Below are positions 7,871 to 14,532 of a stretch of 20,843 nucleotides of DNA, in pieces. A program made the translations under genes and the position numbers. The first letter of the stretch is position 1. Each line of letters begins with the position of its first letter. A model generated the notes under the pieces. It had not been told where the DNA came from and ran no database searches. It saw nothing but the letters and a program-made list of their open reading frames with translations. The stretch is from an uncultured Variovorax sp. (GTDB taxonomy: Bacteria > Pseudomonadota > Gammaproteobacteria > Burkholderiales > Burkholderiaceae): the NCBI GenBank assembly GCA_946478645.1, contig CAMLCW010000044.1, positions 1-20,843 on the forward strand, given 5' to 3'.

Positions 7871-9546
7871 GCGTTCGATTCCTTGCTGTTGGCCTGCAGG
7901 CTGAGCCGGTCCGCCTGGAGGCCGTAGTCCCTTTGCGCCGCGGCCAGGCTGACGATGCCGTTGACCAGGTCGCTGCGGATCGCGTCGAGCTGGCGCTCGG
8001 CCGGCGGGTACATGCCGCCGCCGCCGGGCGTCTCGAAGGTGGCGACGTCGCCCTTCTTCATGGTCACCACCGACTTGGCGGCAATGCGCTCGCCGTTCAG
8101 CATGTCCACGCCGGCCGAGCCGGGCAGCCCGCCCAGCAGGCCGCGCGGCGGGTGCTGCACGCGCTCGTGGCGTATCACGAAGGTCAGCGGGTCGTCCGAG
8201 GTCGAGCGGAACGACAGCCGCTGGCCCGAACCGCCGCGGAAGCGCCCCGCGCCGCCGGAGTCGGTGATGAGCCGCTTCTCGGTCACGACCAGTGGTGTCT
8301 GCGTCTCGAACTGCTCGATCGGGCTGTTGGCGACGTTGGTCGGAAAGCTGAGGCAGGCCGGGCCGTCGGACGTGGCCCGCGCGCCGTAGCCGCCGCTCAT
8401 GAAGAACATCTTGACGAACTTGCGGCGCGCCTTGTCGTTGCCCTTGAAGTAGATGTTCCAGATCGGCGAGCCGCTGTCGGCCGCGACGCGCTGCGGAATC
8501 ATCTGCGCCAGTGCGCCGAAGATCGCGAACGGCAGGTAATGGCCCGACAGATGGCGTCCCCACACCGGCGCCGGCCGCGTCGGGTTCACCAGGCAGCCTT
8601 CGGGCGCCAGGATGCGCAGCGGCCGGAGCGAACCGTCGTTGTTGGGCGAGCCCGGATCGAAGGCGCACTTGATCGCGTAGGCGCTGTAGGCAAAGGTGAA
8701 GTTCATCACCGAGTTGATCGGCTTGTCGATCTGGCCGGTGGTGCCCGCATAGTCCACCGTGAGGTCGCTGCCCTGCTTGCGCACGGTGCAGCGGATGGTC
8801 AGCGGCAGGTCGTAGCCGTCGGCCGTGACCTCGTCGTGGAACTCGCCGTCGGGCGCGTCCTGCAGCATCGCGCGCATGCTCTGCTCCGAGCGGTCGAGGA
8901 TCTGGTCGGTGATCTGGCGCAGGTCGTCGATGCGCTCGTCGTCGAGCAGCCTGATCAGCCGCTTCTGCGCCTGCTCGAAGGCCGCGAACTGCGCGCGCAG
9001 GTCGCCGAGCGTCTCGGTCGCTTCGCGCAGGTTCTCGCTGATGAAAGCGATCACGTCGGCGTTTTCCTCGCCGCGCCGCATGATCTTGAGCGCCGGGATG
9101 CACAGCCCTTCCTCGTAGCAGTCGCGCGCGAACGGGTTGGGTGCGCCGCCGATGTCGACGGTGTGGAAGGTGGAACCGACGAAGGCGATCAGCGTGCCGC
9201 CGCGGAAGATCGGGCGCACCATCGTGATGTCGTTGAGGTGGCCGGTGCCCATCCACGGATCGTTCGAGATCAGCACGTCGCCGGGCTCCAGCGTCTCGCG
9301 CGGATGCCGCTCGAGGATGGCCTTGAGCGTGCGCGGCATGGTGCCGAGGAACGAAGGAATCGAGCGCGAGGACTGCGCGAAGACGCGGCCTTCGGCGTCC
9401 ATGAACGACATCGCCAAGTCCCAGTTCTCGCGCACCACCACTGAAAAGGAGGTGCGCACGAAGGTCTGCGCGATCTCGTCCATCAGCCCTGTCAGGCGTT
9501 GCCAGACGATGCCGAGCTGCACGGCGTTGATGTTGTGTTGTCTCAT
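7867..9546 (-). CDS. hyuB: Hydantoinase/oxoprolinase subunit B (HyuB-type)
   Basis: The 559-aa protein has the hydantoinase B/oxoprolinase fold throughout. Visible blocks are TSFSVVVRENWDLAMSFMDAEGRVFAQ (in two halves, about 32-57), LISNDPWMGTGHLNDITMVRP (about 92-112), FHTVDIGGAPN, DYAGTTGQIDKPINSVMNFT, GCLVNPTRPAPVWGRH, TDSGGAGRFRGGSGQ, and the C-terminal ETPGGGGMYPP. It partners HyuA in ATP-dependent hydrolysis (hydantoins, 5-oxoproline) or carboxylation of ketones in relatives. As the first gene of the minus-strand operon, its ATG at 9546 faces the divergent control region. No good Shine-Dalgarno is visible upstream, so initiation may be weak or a different start used, though the protein aligns to family from its first residues. 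Its TGA overlaps the hyuA GTG by four bases. Confidence 0.9.
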   Translation of the reverse strand: MRQHNINAVQLGIVWQRLTGLMDEIAQTFVRTSFSVVVRENWDLAMSFMDAEGRVFAQSSRSIPSFLGTMPRTLKAILERHPRETLEPGDVLISNDPWMGTGHLNDITMVRPIFRGGTLIAFVGSTFHTVDIGGAPNPFARDCYEEGLCIPALKIMRRGEENADVIAFISENLREATETLGDLRAQFAAFEQAQKRLIRLLDDERIDDLRQITDQILDRSEQSMRAMLQDAPDGEFHDEVTADGYDLPLTIRCTVRKQGSDLTVDYAGTTGQIDKPINSVMNFTFAYSAYAIKCAFDPGSPNNDGSLRPLRILAPEGCLVNPTRPAPVWGRHLSGHYLPFAIFGALAQMIPQRVAADSGSPIWNIYFKGNDKARRKFVKMFFMSGGYGARATSDGPACLSFPTNVANSPIEQFETQTPLVVTEKRLITDSGGAGRFRGGSGQRLSFRSTSDDPLTFVIRHERVQHPPRGLLGGLPGSAGVDMLNGERIAAKSVVTMKKGDVATFETPGGGGMYPPAERQLDAIRSDLVNGIVSLAAAQRDYGLQADRLSLQANSKESNA

Positions 9547-9642
9547 CGGATTGAACGTGGTGGCGGCCTTTGCCTGGCGACGGCCGGGTGCGAGTGGTTG
9601 ATGGCGCCAGTATCGCGAGCGCCTGCGCGGCTGACCATTCGT

Positions 9643-9662
9643 CGTTCGAGAACGGCCCGTTC
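9643..9662. promoter_or_regulatory. Candidate operator: two overlapping palindromes sharing one half-site
   Basis: CGTTC-GA-GAACG (9643-9654) and GAACGG-C-CCGTTC (9650-9662) are both perfect inverted repeats and share the central GAACG. That gives three alternating half-sites seven to eight bases apart within a 20-base block, the layout expected for cooperative dimer binding. It lies about 100 bases from the hyuB start and 140 from the second Bug gene start. Binding is inferred only from symmetry and position. Confidence 0.45.
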
Positions 9663-9786
9663 ATCCACACTGAAGGTGCAGGTGCATTCAGGCAGGCTGA
9701 ACGATGACCCCGGAGGAAGTGAATTCAGCGCACGGCCAAGCGTTCCTACCATTGCCGCGACGGTCCTTCGGCCCGTTGCCCACATC

Positions 9787-9792
9787 GAGGAG
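9787..9792 (+). promoter_or_regulatory. Ribosome binding site GAGGAG of the second Bug gene
   Basis: GAGGAG ends eight bases before the GTG at 9801. An in-frame GTG at 9792 overlaps the site itself, so the downstream GTG is the better start. Confidence 0.6.
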
Positions 9793-9800
9793 TGCTGTCC

Positions 9801-10772
9801 GTGAACCCGAGCCCGCTGTTCCGGCGCTGTGTCGCCGCCGCCTGCATGTGCATCGCCGGCGCCGCCGCTGCCGCCTACCCGGACAAGCCCGTCCGCATCA
9901 TCGTGCCCTACCCGCCGGGCGGCAGCGTGGAGATCGTCTCGCGCGTGATCAGCGACCGGCTGGCGCAGGCGCTGGGCCAGCCGGTGGTGGTCGAATCGAA
10001 GGGCGGCGCAGCCGGCAACATCGGCGCGCACTACGTCGCGACGCAGGCTGCCGACGGCTACACGCTGGTCATGGGCACCCAGAGCACGCACGGCACCAAC
10101 AACCTGCTCTTCAAGGAAACGCGCCACGACCCGGTGAAGGACTTCGAGCCCATCACCATGGTCGCCGCCGCGCCCCTGCTGCTGGTGGTGCACCCCAAGG
10201 TGCCGGCGAACGACGGCGCATCGCTCGTCAGGTACATCTCCGAGCAGAAGCAAGGCGTGAGCTTCGGCTCGGCCAGCACGGGCGGCGGTGGCCACCTGGC
10301 CGGCGAACGCTTCAAGAAGCTCACCGGCCTCAACCTCGTGCATGTGCCGTACAAGGGCAGCGGCCCGCTGCGCACCGACCTGATCGCGGGCCACGTGCCG
10401 ATGAGCTTCGACAACATGGCCTCGGCCCTGCCCGCGGTTCAGGCGGGCCAGCTGCGGGCGCTCGCGGTGACCTCGGCGAAGCGGAGCTCGGTGGCGCCCG
10501 ACATTCCGACCATGGCCGAGGCCGGGCTGGCGCCGGTGGTGCTCGACACCTGGTACGCGCTCTTCGCGCCGGCAGGCACGCCCAAGCCCATCGTCGCGCG
10601 GCTCAACGCGGAGGTGATCCGCATCCTCGAAGAACCGGCCGTCGCGGAGCGGCTGCGCGGGCTGGGAATGGATGTCGTCACCAGCACGCCCGAGGGGCTG
10701 CGCACGCGGGTGGTGGAAGACACCGCGCGCTACAAACGCATCATCGACGACGCGAAGATCGAAGCCCAATGA
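9801..10772 (+). CDS. Bug-family tripartite tricarboxylate periplasmic binding protein (second)
   Basis: The 323-aa Bug/TctC receptor has a Sec-type signal (basic FRR, then an alanine-rich core, cleavage likely before YPDKPVR) and the classic start of the mature protein, YPDKPVRIIVPYPPGGSVEIVSR. Other family marks are QPVVVESKGGAAGNIG, DGYTLVMGTQSTH, the RHDPVKDFEPITMV block, VHVPYKGSGPLRTDLIAG, and ALAVTSAKRSSVAPDIPTMAEAG. In the ligand loop, PGGSVE replaces the more usual PGGGTD, which could shift ligand choice. The start is the GTG at 9801, placed by GAGGAG eight bases upstream. Its TGA overlaps the ATG of the aldolase gene (ATGA), so the receptor and the enzyme are co-translated, a strong hint that the receptor delivers the aldolase substrate or a precursor. 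Ligand unknown. Confidence 0.9.
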   Translation: MNPSPLFRRCVAAACMCIAGAAAAAYPDKPVRIIVPYPPGGSVEIVSRVISDRLAQALGQPVVVESKGGAAGNIGAHYVATQAADGYTLVMGTQSTHGTNNLLFKETRHDPVKDFEPITMVAAAPLLLVVHPKVPANDGASLVRYISEQKQGVSFGSASTGGGGHLAGERFKKLTGLNLVHVPYKGSGPLRTDLIAGHVPMSFDNMASALPAVQAGQLRALAVTSAKRSSVAPDIPTMAEAGLAPVVLDTWYALFAPAGTPKPIVARLNAEVIRILEEPAVAERLRGLGMDVVTSTPEGLRTRVVEDTARYKRIIDDAKIEAQ

Positions 10773-11629
10773 CGACGGCGAACGCCACTGCAGCGGCGGC
10801 GCTGCCCGCGGCCTCGATGCGCGGCCATCCCGGCGTGGGCACGGCGTTCAAAGAGCGCCTGGCGCGGGGCGAGCTGCTGCTCGGCTGCAACGTGCGCCAT
10901 TCGCGCACGCCCGAGATCGGCGCCATCCTCAAGGATTGCGGCTACAGCTGGCTCATGCTCGACAACGAGCACAGCCCGATGACGCCGCACCTGGGCTACG
11001 ACATCGCGCTCGGCGCGCTGCGCGCCGGACTGCTGCCGTTCGCGCGGGTGCGGCGCAACGACGAGGCCGAGATCGCGAGCTGGCTGACCAACGGCGCCCT
11101 CGGCGTGGTGGTGCCGCACGTCGACAGCGTCGAGCAGGCGCGGCAGGCAAGCCGCGCGGCCAGGTATCCGCCCGAAGGCGTGCTGTCGGTGCCGGGCGCG
11201 ATCCCGCAGTTCGGCTACGGCATCGCGCTGGCCGACGCGGCGCGGCGCTTCAACGAGGAAGCAGTCACGATGCTGATGATCGAGAGCGAAGCGGCGGTCG
11301 AGGCGGTGCATGAGATCGCGGCGGTGCCCGGCGCGGACGTGCTCTTTGTCGGCAGCAGCGACCTGGTGTTCGACATGGGCCTGCCCGGCGGCTACGACCA
11401 TCCGCGCTACGTGGCGGCGCTCGAGCGCATCGCCGCGGCGGCGCGGGCCCACGGCAAGGCCTTCGGCGTGGGCGGCGTGGGTCGCGATGCGCAATGGGAG
11501 GCGGTGCTCGCGCTCGGCGCGCAGGTGGTGCTCACCGAGAACGACCTGAGCATGCTCGTCAACCGCGCACGCGAACGCGTCGGCTTTTTCTCCGCGCTGG
11601 CGCAACGCCGCGCAACCCCTTCGACCTGA
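10769..11629 (+). CDS. HpcH/HpaI-family class II aldolase
   Basis: This 286-aa class II (metal-dependent) aldolase belongs to the 4-hydroxy-2-oxo-heptanedioate aldolase family; such enzymes cleave hydroxy-oxo acids to pyruvate (or oxaloacetate) and an aldehyde. By comparison with E. coli HpcH, the expected residues are present: H68 in LDNEHSPMT, R95 in FARVRRND, and metal ligands E172 (MIESEAA) and D198 (FVGSSDLV), exactly 26 residues apart as in HpcH. The usual GPxDLS loop reads GSSDLV, and two residues are missing after the active arginine compared with the VRPxWND form. The N terminus has about 16 extra alanine-rich residues; M17 is an alternative start, but the ATGA overlap with the Bug gene supports 10769. 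It lies ten bases upstream of the DUF1445 gene, in one operon. Confidence 0.88.
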   Translation: MTTANATAAAALPAASMRGHPGVGTAFKERLARGELLLGCNVRHSRTPEIGAILKDCGYSWLMLDNEHSPMTPHLGYDIALGALRAGLLPFARVRRNDEAEIASWLTNGALGVVVPHVDSVEQARQASRAARYPPEGVLSVPGAIPQFGYGIALADAARRFNEEAVTMLMIESEAAVEAVHEIAAVPGADVLFVGSSDLVFDMGLPGGYDHPRYVAALERIAAAARAHGKAFGVGGVGRDAQWEAVLALGAQVVLTENDLSMLVNRARERVGFFSALAQRRATPST

Positions 11630-11639
11630 AGCCAACCCG

Positions 11640-12464
11640 ATGCAGACGAAACCTTCTATCGAAAGCCGCGACCAGTTGCGCGACGCCCTGCCCGAGACGG
11701 TGCGCCAAGCGATCCGCGAGAAGCGCTGGACCGGACCGACCGTGGGCACGGCGCGCGGCTACATCCAGGCCAACCTGGCGATCGTGCCCGAGCGCAACGC
11801 CTTCGACTTTTTGCGCTTCTGCCTGCGCAACCCCAAGCCCTGCCCACTGGTCGAAGTGCTCGAGCCCGGCGATCCGGTGCCGCGCCAGTCGGCCCCTTCA
11901 GGCGACGTGCGCACCGATCTTTCGCGCTATCGCGTGTTCCGCGATGGCCGCCTGGCCGAGGAAGTGAGCGACCTGTGCGCGCTGTGGCGCAAGGACCATG
12001 TGGCTTTCCTGATGGGCTGCAGCGTGTCTTTCGACCAGGCCATGCTGGACGGCGGCATCGATCTGCGCCACCTGCAGAGCGGCACCGGGCGCATCGCGGT
12101 GTACGAGAGCGGCATCGCCTGCCGGCCCGCGGGCATCTTCCACGGCAACATGATCGTGAGCATGCGGCCCATTCCAAGGCCGCTGCTGGTGCGGGCGATC
12201 GAGATCACGTCGCAGTACCCGATCGCCCATGGCGCGCCGGTGCACGTGGGCGACGGTGCCGAGATCGGCATCGACGACATGGCGAAGGTCCACAGCGGCC
12301 GGTTCAACGAGGTCGGCCCCGGCGAGGTGCCGGTGTTCTGGGGCTGCGGCGTGACGCCGCAGGCCATCGCGGCCGCGTCGGGCGTGCCGGAGATGATCAC
12401 GCACGCGACCGGGCACCTGTTCGCGACCGACCTGCGCATCAGCGCGCACCGCACGGGCCTGTAG
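11640..12464 (+). CDS. DUF1445 family putative hydro-lyase
   Basis: The 274-aa protein belongs to the PF07286 (DUF1445) family, annotated as putative hydro-lyase and related to the N-terminal part of mitochondrial D-glutamate cyclase. Visible family signatures are the opening TARGYIQANLAIVPERNAFD, FCLRNPKPCPLVEVLEPGDP, YRVFRDGRLAEEVSDL, VAFLMGCSVSFDQAML, the RPIPRPLLVRAIEITSQYP segment, HGAPVHVGD and VPVFWGCGVTPQ near the C terminus. No catalytic mechanism is established for the stand-alone bacterial form, so the role is open. Two contexts matter: it is in an operon with a Bug receptor and an aldolase, and it is divergent from a HyuAB (5-oxoprolinase-like) operon. That fits dehydration of a hydroxy acid, or pyroglutamate/glutamate-type chemistry. 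The ATG at 11640 follows the aldolase stop by ten bases, and the length is normal. Confidence 0.85.
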   Translation: MQTKPSIESRDQLRDALPETVRQAIREKRWTGPTVGTARGYIQANLAIVPERNAFDFLRFCLRNPKPCPLVEVLEPGDPVPRQSAPSGDVRTDLSRYRVFRDGRLAEEVSDLCALWRKDHVAFLMGCSVSFDQAMLDGGIDLRHLQSGTGRIAVYESGIACRPAGIFHGNMIVSMRPIPRPLLVRAIEITSQYPIAHGAPVHVGDGAEIGIDDMAKVHSGRFNEVGPGEVPVFWGCGVTPQAIAAASGVPEMITHATGHLFATDLRISAHRTGL

Positions 12465-12495
12465 CAGGCCTTGCGCGCGCGGGCTCAGCCCTGCT
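12463..12495. terminator. Inverted repeats at a convergent gene junction (possible terminator)
   Basis: AGCAGG (12463-12468) can pair with CCTGCT (12490-12495), and inside it GGGCT-C-AGCCC (12481-12491) forms a tight hairpin over the stop codon of the minus gene. The DUF1445 gene and the lyase gene converge here with only 20 bases between stops. There is no T run on either side, so intrinsic termination is uncertain. Confidence 0.3.
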
Positions 12496-13360
12496 GGTAG
12501 CGCTTGCCGAGCGCCAGCAGCTCGGGCGTGCCGATCACCGCGTTGAGGCCGTCGAAGTCGAGCATCTCGGACCGCATCGCATTGGTGCTGCCATGGGCAT
12601 GAAGCGAATCGAAATAGCGCTTCATCTGCGCGCCGAGAAAGCGCACCACGCCGCCCGGGAAGATCACGATGCGGAAGCCCAGCTCGCCGAGTTCGCTCGC
12701 CGATTGCAGCGGCGTCTTTCCGCCTTCGACCATGTTGGCCAGCAGCGCGACGCGGCCTTCGAACTGGCCGCAGGCGCGCTGCATGTCGCCGGGGCTGCGC
12801 AGCGCCTCGATGAACAGCACGTCGACACCGCAGGCCAGGTAGGCCTCCGCACGTTCGAGCGCGAGGTCGAGCCCTTCGACGGCGACCGCATCGGTGCGCG
12901 CGATGACCAGCGTCTCTTCGCTGCGTCGCGCGTCCAGCGCGGCCTTGAGCTTGCCGCACATCTCGGCCTGCGGGATGACGGACTTGTCGTCCAGATGGCC
13001 GCAGCGCTTGGGAAAGCCCTGGTCCTCGAGCTGGATCGCCGCGGCGCCGGCGCGCTCGAAGAGCCGCACCGTGCGCTGGGTGTTGAGCGCATTGCCGTAG
13101 CCGGTGTCGCCATCGACGATCACCGGCAGCGCGACGCGGTCGGTGATGCGGCCGAGCACGTCGGCGGTTTCGGTGGCCGTGGTCAGCCCGACGTCGGAGC
13201 GGCCGTGCGCGGTGTAGGCCACGGCGGCGCCCGAAAGGTAGAGCGCCTCGAAGCCCGCCTGTGCCGCGAGCAGTGCCGAGAACGGGTCGTAGACGCCCGG
13301 CGCGAGGACCGGGCCCGCTGCGCGCAGCCGGGCCTTGAGTGTGGTTCGGGTTGGCGTCAT
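12485..13360 (-). CDS. Isocitrate lyase / PEP mutase family enzyme
   Basis: The 291-aa TIM-barrel enzyme belongs to the family of methylisocitrate lyase, dimethylmalate lyase, oxaloacetate decarboxylase and phosphoenolpyruvate mutase. Metal-site residues are visible in VDGDTGYGN (D83, D85), followed by QLEDQGFPKRCGH (about 110-122) with the cysteine loop KRCGH, which marks the lyase branch of the family rather than the phosphonate mutases. Further marks are VIARTDA and the FIEALRSPGDM strand. It would cleave a 2-hydroxy- or alkyl-substituted di- or tricarboxylate into pyruvate or glyoxylate plus a dicarboxylate. The start, ATG at 13360, comes five bases after the Bug gene stop, so these two genes form one unit with the receptor probably feeding the lyase. 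A standard propionate pathway role is unlikely because no methylcitrate synthase is near. Exact substrate unknown. Confidence 0.85.
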   Translation of the reverse strand: MTPTRTTLKARLRAAGPVLAPGVYDPFSALLAAQAGFEALYLSGAAVAYTAHGRSDVGLTTATETADVLGRITDRVALPVIVDGDTGYGNALNTQRTVRLFERAGAAAIQLEDQGFPKRCGHLDDKSVIPQAEMCGKLKAALDARRSEETLVIARTDAVAVEGLDLALERAEAYLACGVDVLFIEALRSPGDMQRACGQFEGRVALLANMVEGGKTPLQSASELGELGFRIVIFPGGVVRFLGAQMKRYFDSLHAHGSTNAMRSEMLDFDGLNAVIGTPELLALGKRYQQG

Positions 13361-13365
13361 GCGGG

Positions 13366-14331
13366 TCAGCTCGCGCGCACGCCGGTCGTCTTGGCCACGG
13401 CGGCCCAGCGCTTGAGTTCGGATTCGATGAAGGTGCGGAACTCCGCGCTCGTGCTGCCCACCGATTCGAGTCCGTCGTGGGCCAGGCGTTGCTTGACCGC
13501 TTCGGAGCGGCCCGCCTTGATCGCGGCCTGCTCCAGCAGCGCGACTTCTTCGGGCTTGAGGCCGGCCGGCGCCAGCACGCCATACCAGGTGCGGTAGTCG
13601 AAGCCGGGCAGCACCTCGGCGATCGGGGCCGCATCGGGGTAGGCGGGCAGGCGCTCCAGGGTGCTGACGCCCAGCGCCTTGAGCTTCTTGCTCTCGAGGA
13701 AGGGCCGCACCGTGGCGACGTTCGACAGCAGCAGCTGCACCTGGCCGCCGAGCAGGTCCTGCACGGCCGGCGCGGCACCCTTGTAGGGAACGCTCACGAT
13801 GTCGAGCTTGGCCTGGGCCTTGAGCATCTCGCCCGAGAGCTGGCTCGCGCTGCCCAGGCCGGCGCCCGCGACGCTGAGCTTGCCCGGGTTGCGCCGCGCA
13901 TAGGCCACCAGCTCGGCCGTGTTGCGAACCGGCAGGTCGGGATGGCACACCAGCAGCAGCGGCGAGGTCGCGACCAGGCTCAGCGGCGTGAAGTCTTTCA
14001 GCGGATCGAAATTCTGCCGGATGCCGATCGCCGGGTTGATCGCGTGGCTGGTGTAGGCCAGCAGCAGCATGCTCGCGTCGCCGCGCGCCTGTGACACGGC
14101 CGAGGCCGCGATGTTGCCGCCCGCGCCGGGCTTGTTCTCGACGATCACGCTGCGGCGCAATTCCGCTTCCATGGCCTGCGCCAGTGCGCGCCCGACGATG
14201 TCGGTGCCGCCGCCCGGCGTGGCGCCGACCTGCATCCGCACCGCTTGCGCAGCGCCTTGGGCCCAGGCGCTCGCGTGCAGGGCGCCGAGGGCGAGCGGCG
14301 CGGCGAGGCTCAGGAACTGTCTTCTTTCCAT
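13366..14331 (-). CDS. Bug-family tripartite tricarboxylate periplasmic binding protein (third)
   Basis: The 321-aa receptor has an N-terminal RRQFLSLAAPLALGALHASAWAQ signal (Tat-like twin arginine, cleavage after AWAQ likely). It is followed by VGATPGGGTDIVGRALAQ, the ligand loop in its canonical PGGGTD form. Also seen: SVIVENKPGAGGNIAA, NFDPLKDFTPLSLVATSPLLLVCHP, NPGKLSVAGAGLGSASQLS, VPYKGAAPAVQDLLGGQ, and the LPAYPDAAPIAEVLPGF block. GGAG five to six bases before the ATG at 14331 supports this start. It overlaps nothing and is followed after five bases by the isocitrate-lyase-family gene. Upstream, a short inverted-repeat element separates it from the dioxygenase gene in the same direction, so its transcription may now depend on sequence inside that element or on read-through. 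Confidence 0.9.
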   Translation of the reverse strand: MERRQFLSLAAPLALGALHASAWAQGAAQAVRMQVGATPGGGTDIVGRALAQAMEAELRRSVIVENKPGAGGNIAASAVSQARGDASMLLLAYTSHAINPAIGIRQNFDPLKDFTPLSLVATSPLLLVCHPDLPVRNTAELVAYARRNPGKLSVAGAGLGSASQLSGEMLKAQAKLDIVSVPYKGAAPAVQDLLGGQVQLLLSNVATVRPFLESKKLKALGVSTLERLPAYPDAAPIAEVLPGFDYRTWYGVLAPAGLKPEEVALLEQAAIKAGRSEAVKQRLAHDGLESVGSTSAEFRTFIESELKRWAAVAKTTGVRAS

Positions 14332-14367
14332 GCTGTCTCCGAATATCGTGGCTGGGCGCGTGGCCGC

Positions 14368-14532
14368 TCAGAAGCTGTGAATGAACTGGACGTGTCCGAG
14401 CAGGTCGTCCAGGCGCGTCCGATCTAGGCGCAAAGCGCAGTCGTAGCTCGCGCTACGGCGAGCATTTGCAACGACGAGCGGGCGTGTCTGGGCGGGCTGA
14501 GCGGGCATGGCCGGTTCGTTCACAGCTTCTCA
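14368..14532. mobile_element. Short terminal-inverted-repeat element (MITE-like, no coding capacity)
   Basis: AGAAGCTGTGAA (14370-14381) is repeated in inverse as TTCACAGCTTCT (14519-14530). The similarity continues inward to about 22 bases with three mismatches. Between the ends is a strong hairpin, CGTAGC-TCGC-GCTACG (14442-14457), and a smaller one, GCGC-AAA-GCGC (14428-14438). Direct repeats bracket the ends in two readings: TCA (14368-14370 and 14530-14532), or GGCCGC just outside (14362-14367 and 14533-14538). The TCA reading is the simpler one because it preserves the TGA stop of the dioxygenase gene in the empty site. There is no transposase and no significant open frame, so it would be mobilised, if at all, by an enzyme encoded elsewhere. 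It could also be a structured intergenic repeat of the REP type. Confidence 0.6.
14442..14457. repeat. Internal hairpin of the inverted-repeat element
   Basis: CGTAGC and GCTACG pair perfectly across a TCGC loop. It lies near the middle of the 165-base element and would form in RNA from either strand, so it may affect read-through from the dioxygenase gene into the third Bug gene. Confidence 0.55.

Larger units (their letters stand above)
9547..9800. promoter_or_regulatory. Divergent intergenic control region between hyuB and the second Bug gene
   Basis: This 254-base gap must hold the promoters for both the seven-gene minus operon and the three-gene plus operon. It has no convincing sigma-70 box that I can name. 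It is rich in a CGTTC/GAACG half-site, found at 9553, 9643, 9650, 9658, 9699 and 9741. A second inverted repeat, CTGAA (9670-9674) with TTCAG (9687-9691), flanks a GGTGCAGGTGCA direct repeat. No gene is seen in it. No regulator gene is adjacent, so the acting factor is unknown. Confidence 0.55.

Noticed and set aside
6131..9444. Plus-strand open frames of 533 and 531 codons opposite hyuA and hyuB
   Set aside because: Composition is dominated by H, A, R, G and D, and no ribosome site or family motif is visible.
7871..9670. Apparent HyuA of about 1300 residues, suggesting a fused HyuB-HyuA
   Set aside because: The region before the GTG at 7870 codes hyuB in another frame; the two are separate proteins overlapping by four bases, not a fusion.
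14332..14529. Small protein gene in the gap before the third Bug gene
   Set aside because: The short frames there cross the inverted-repeat element, lack ribosome sites and have no recognisable sequence.
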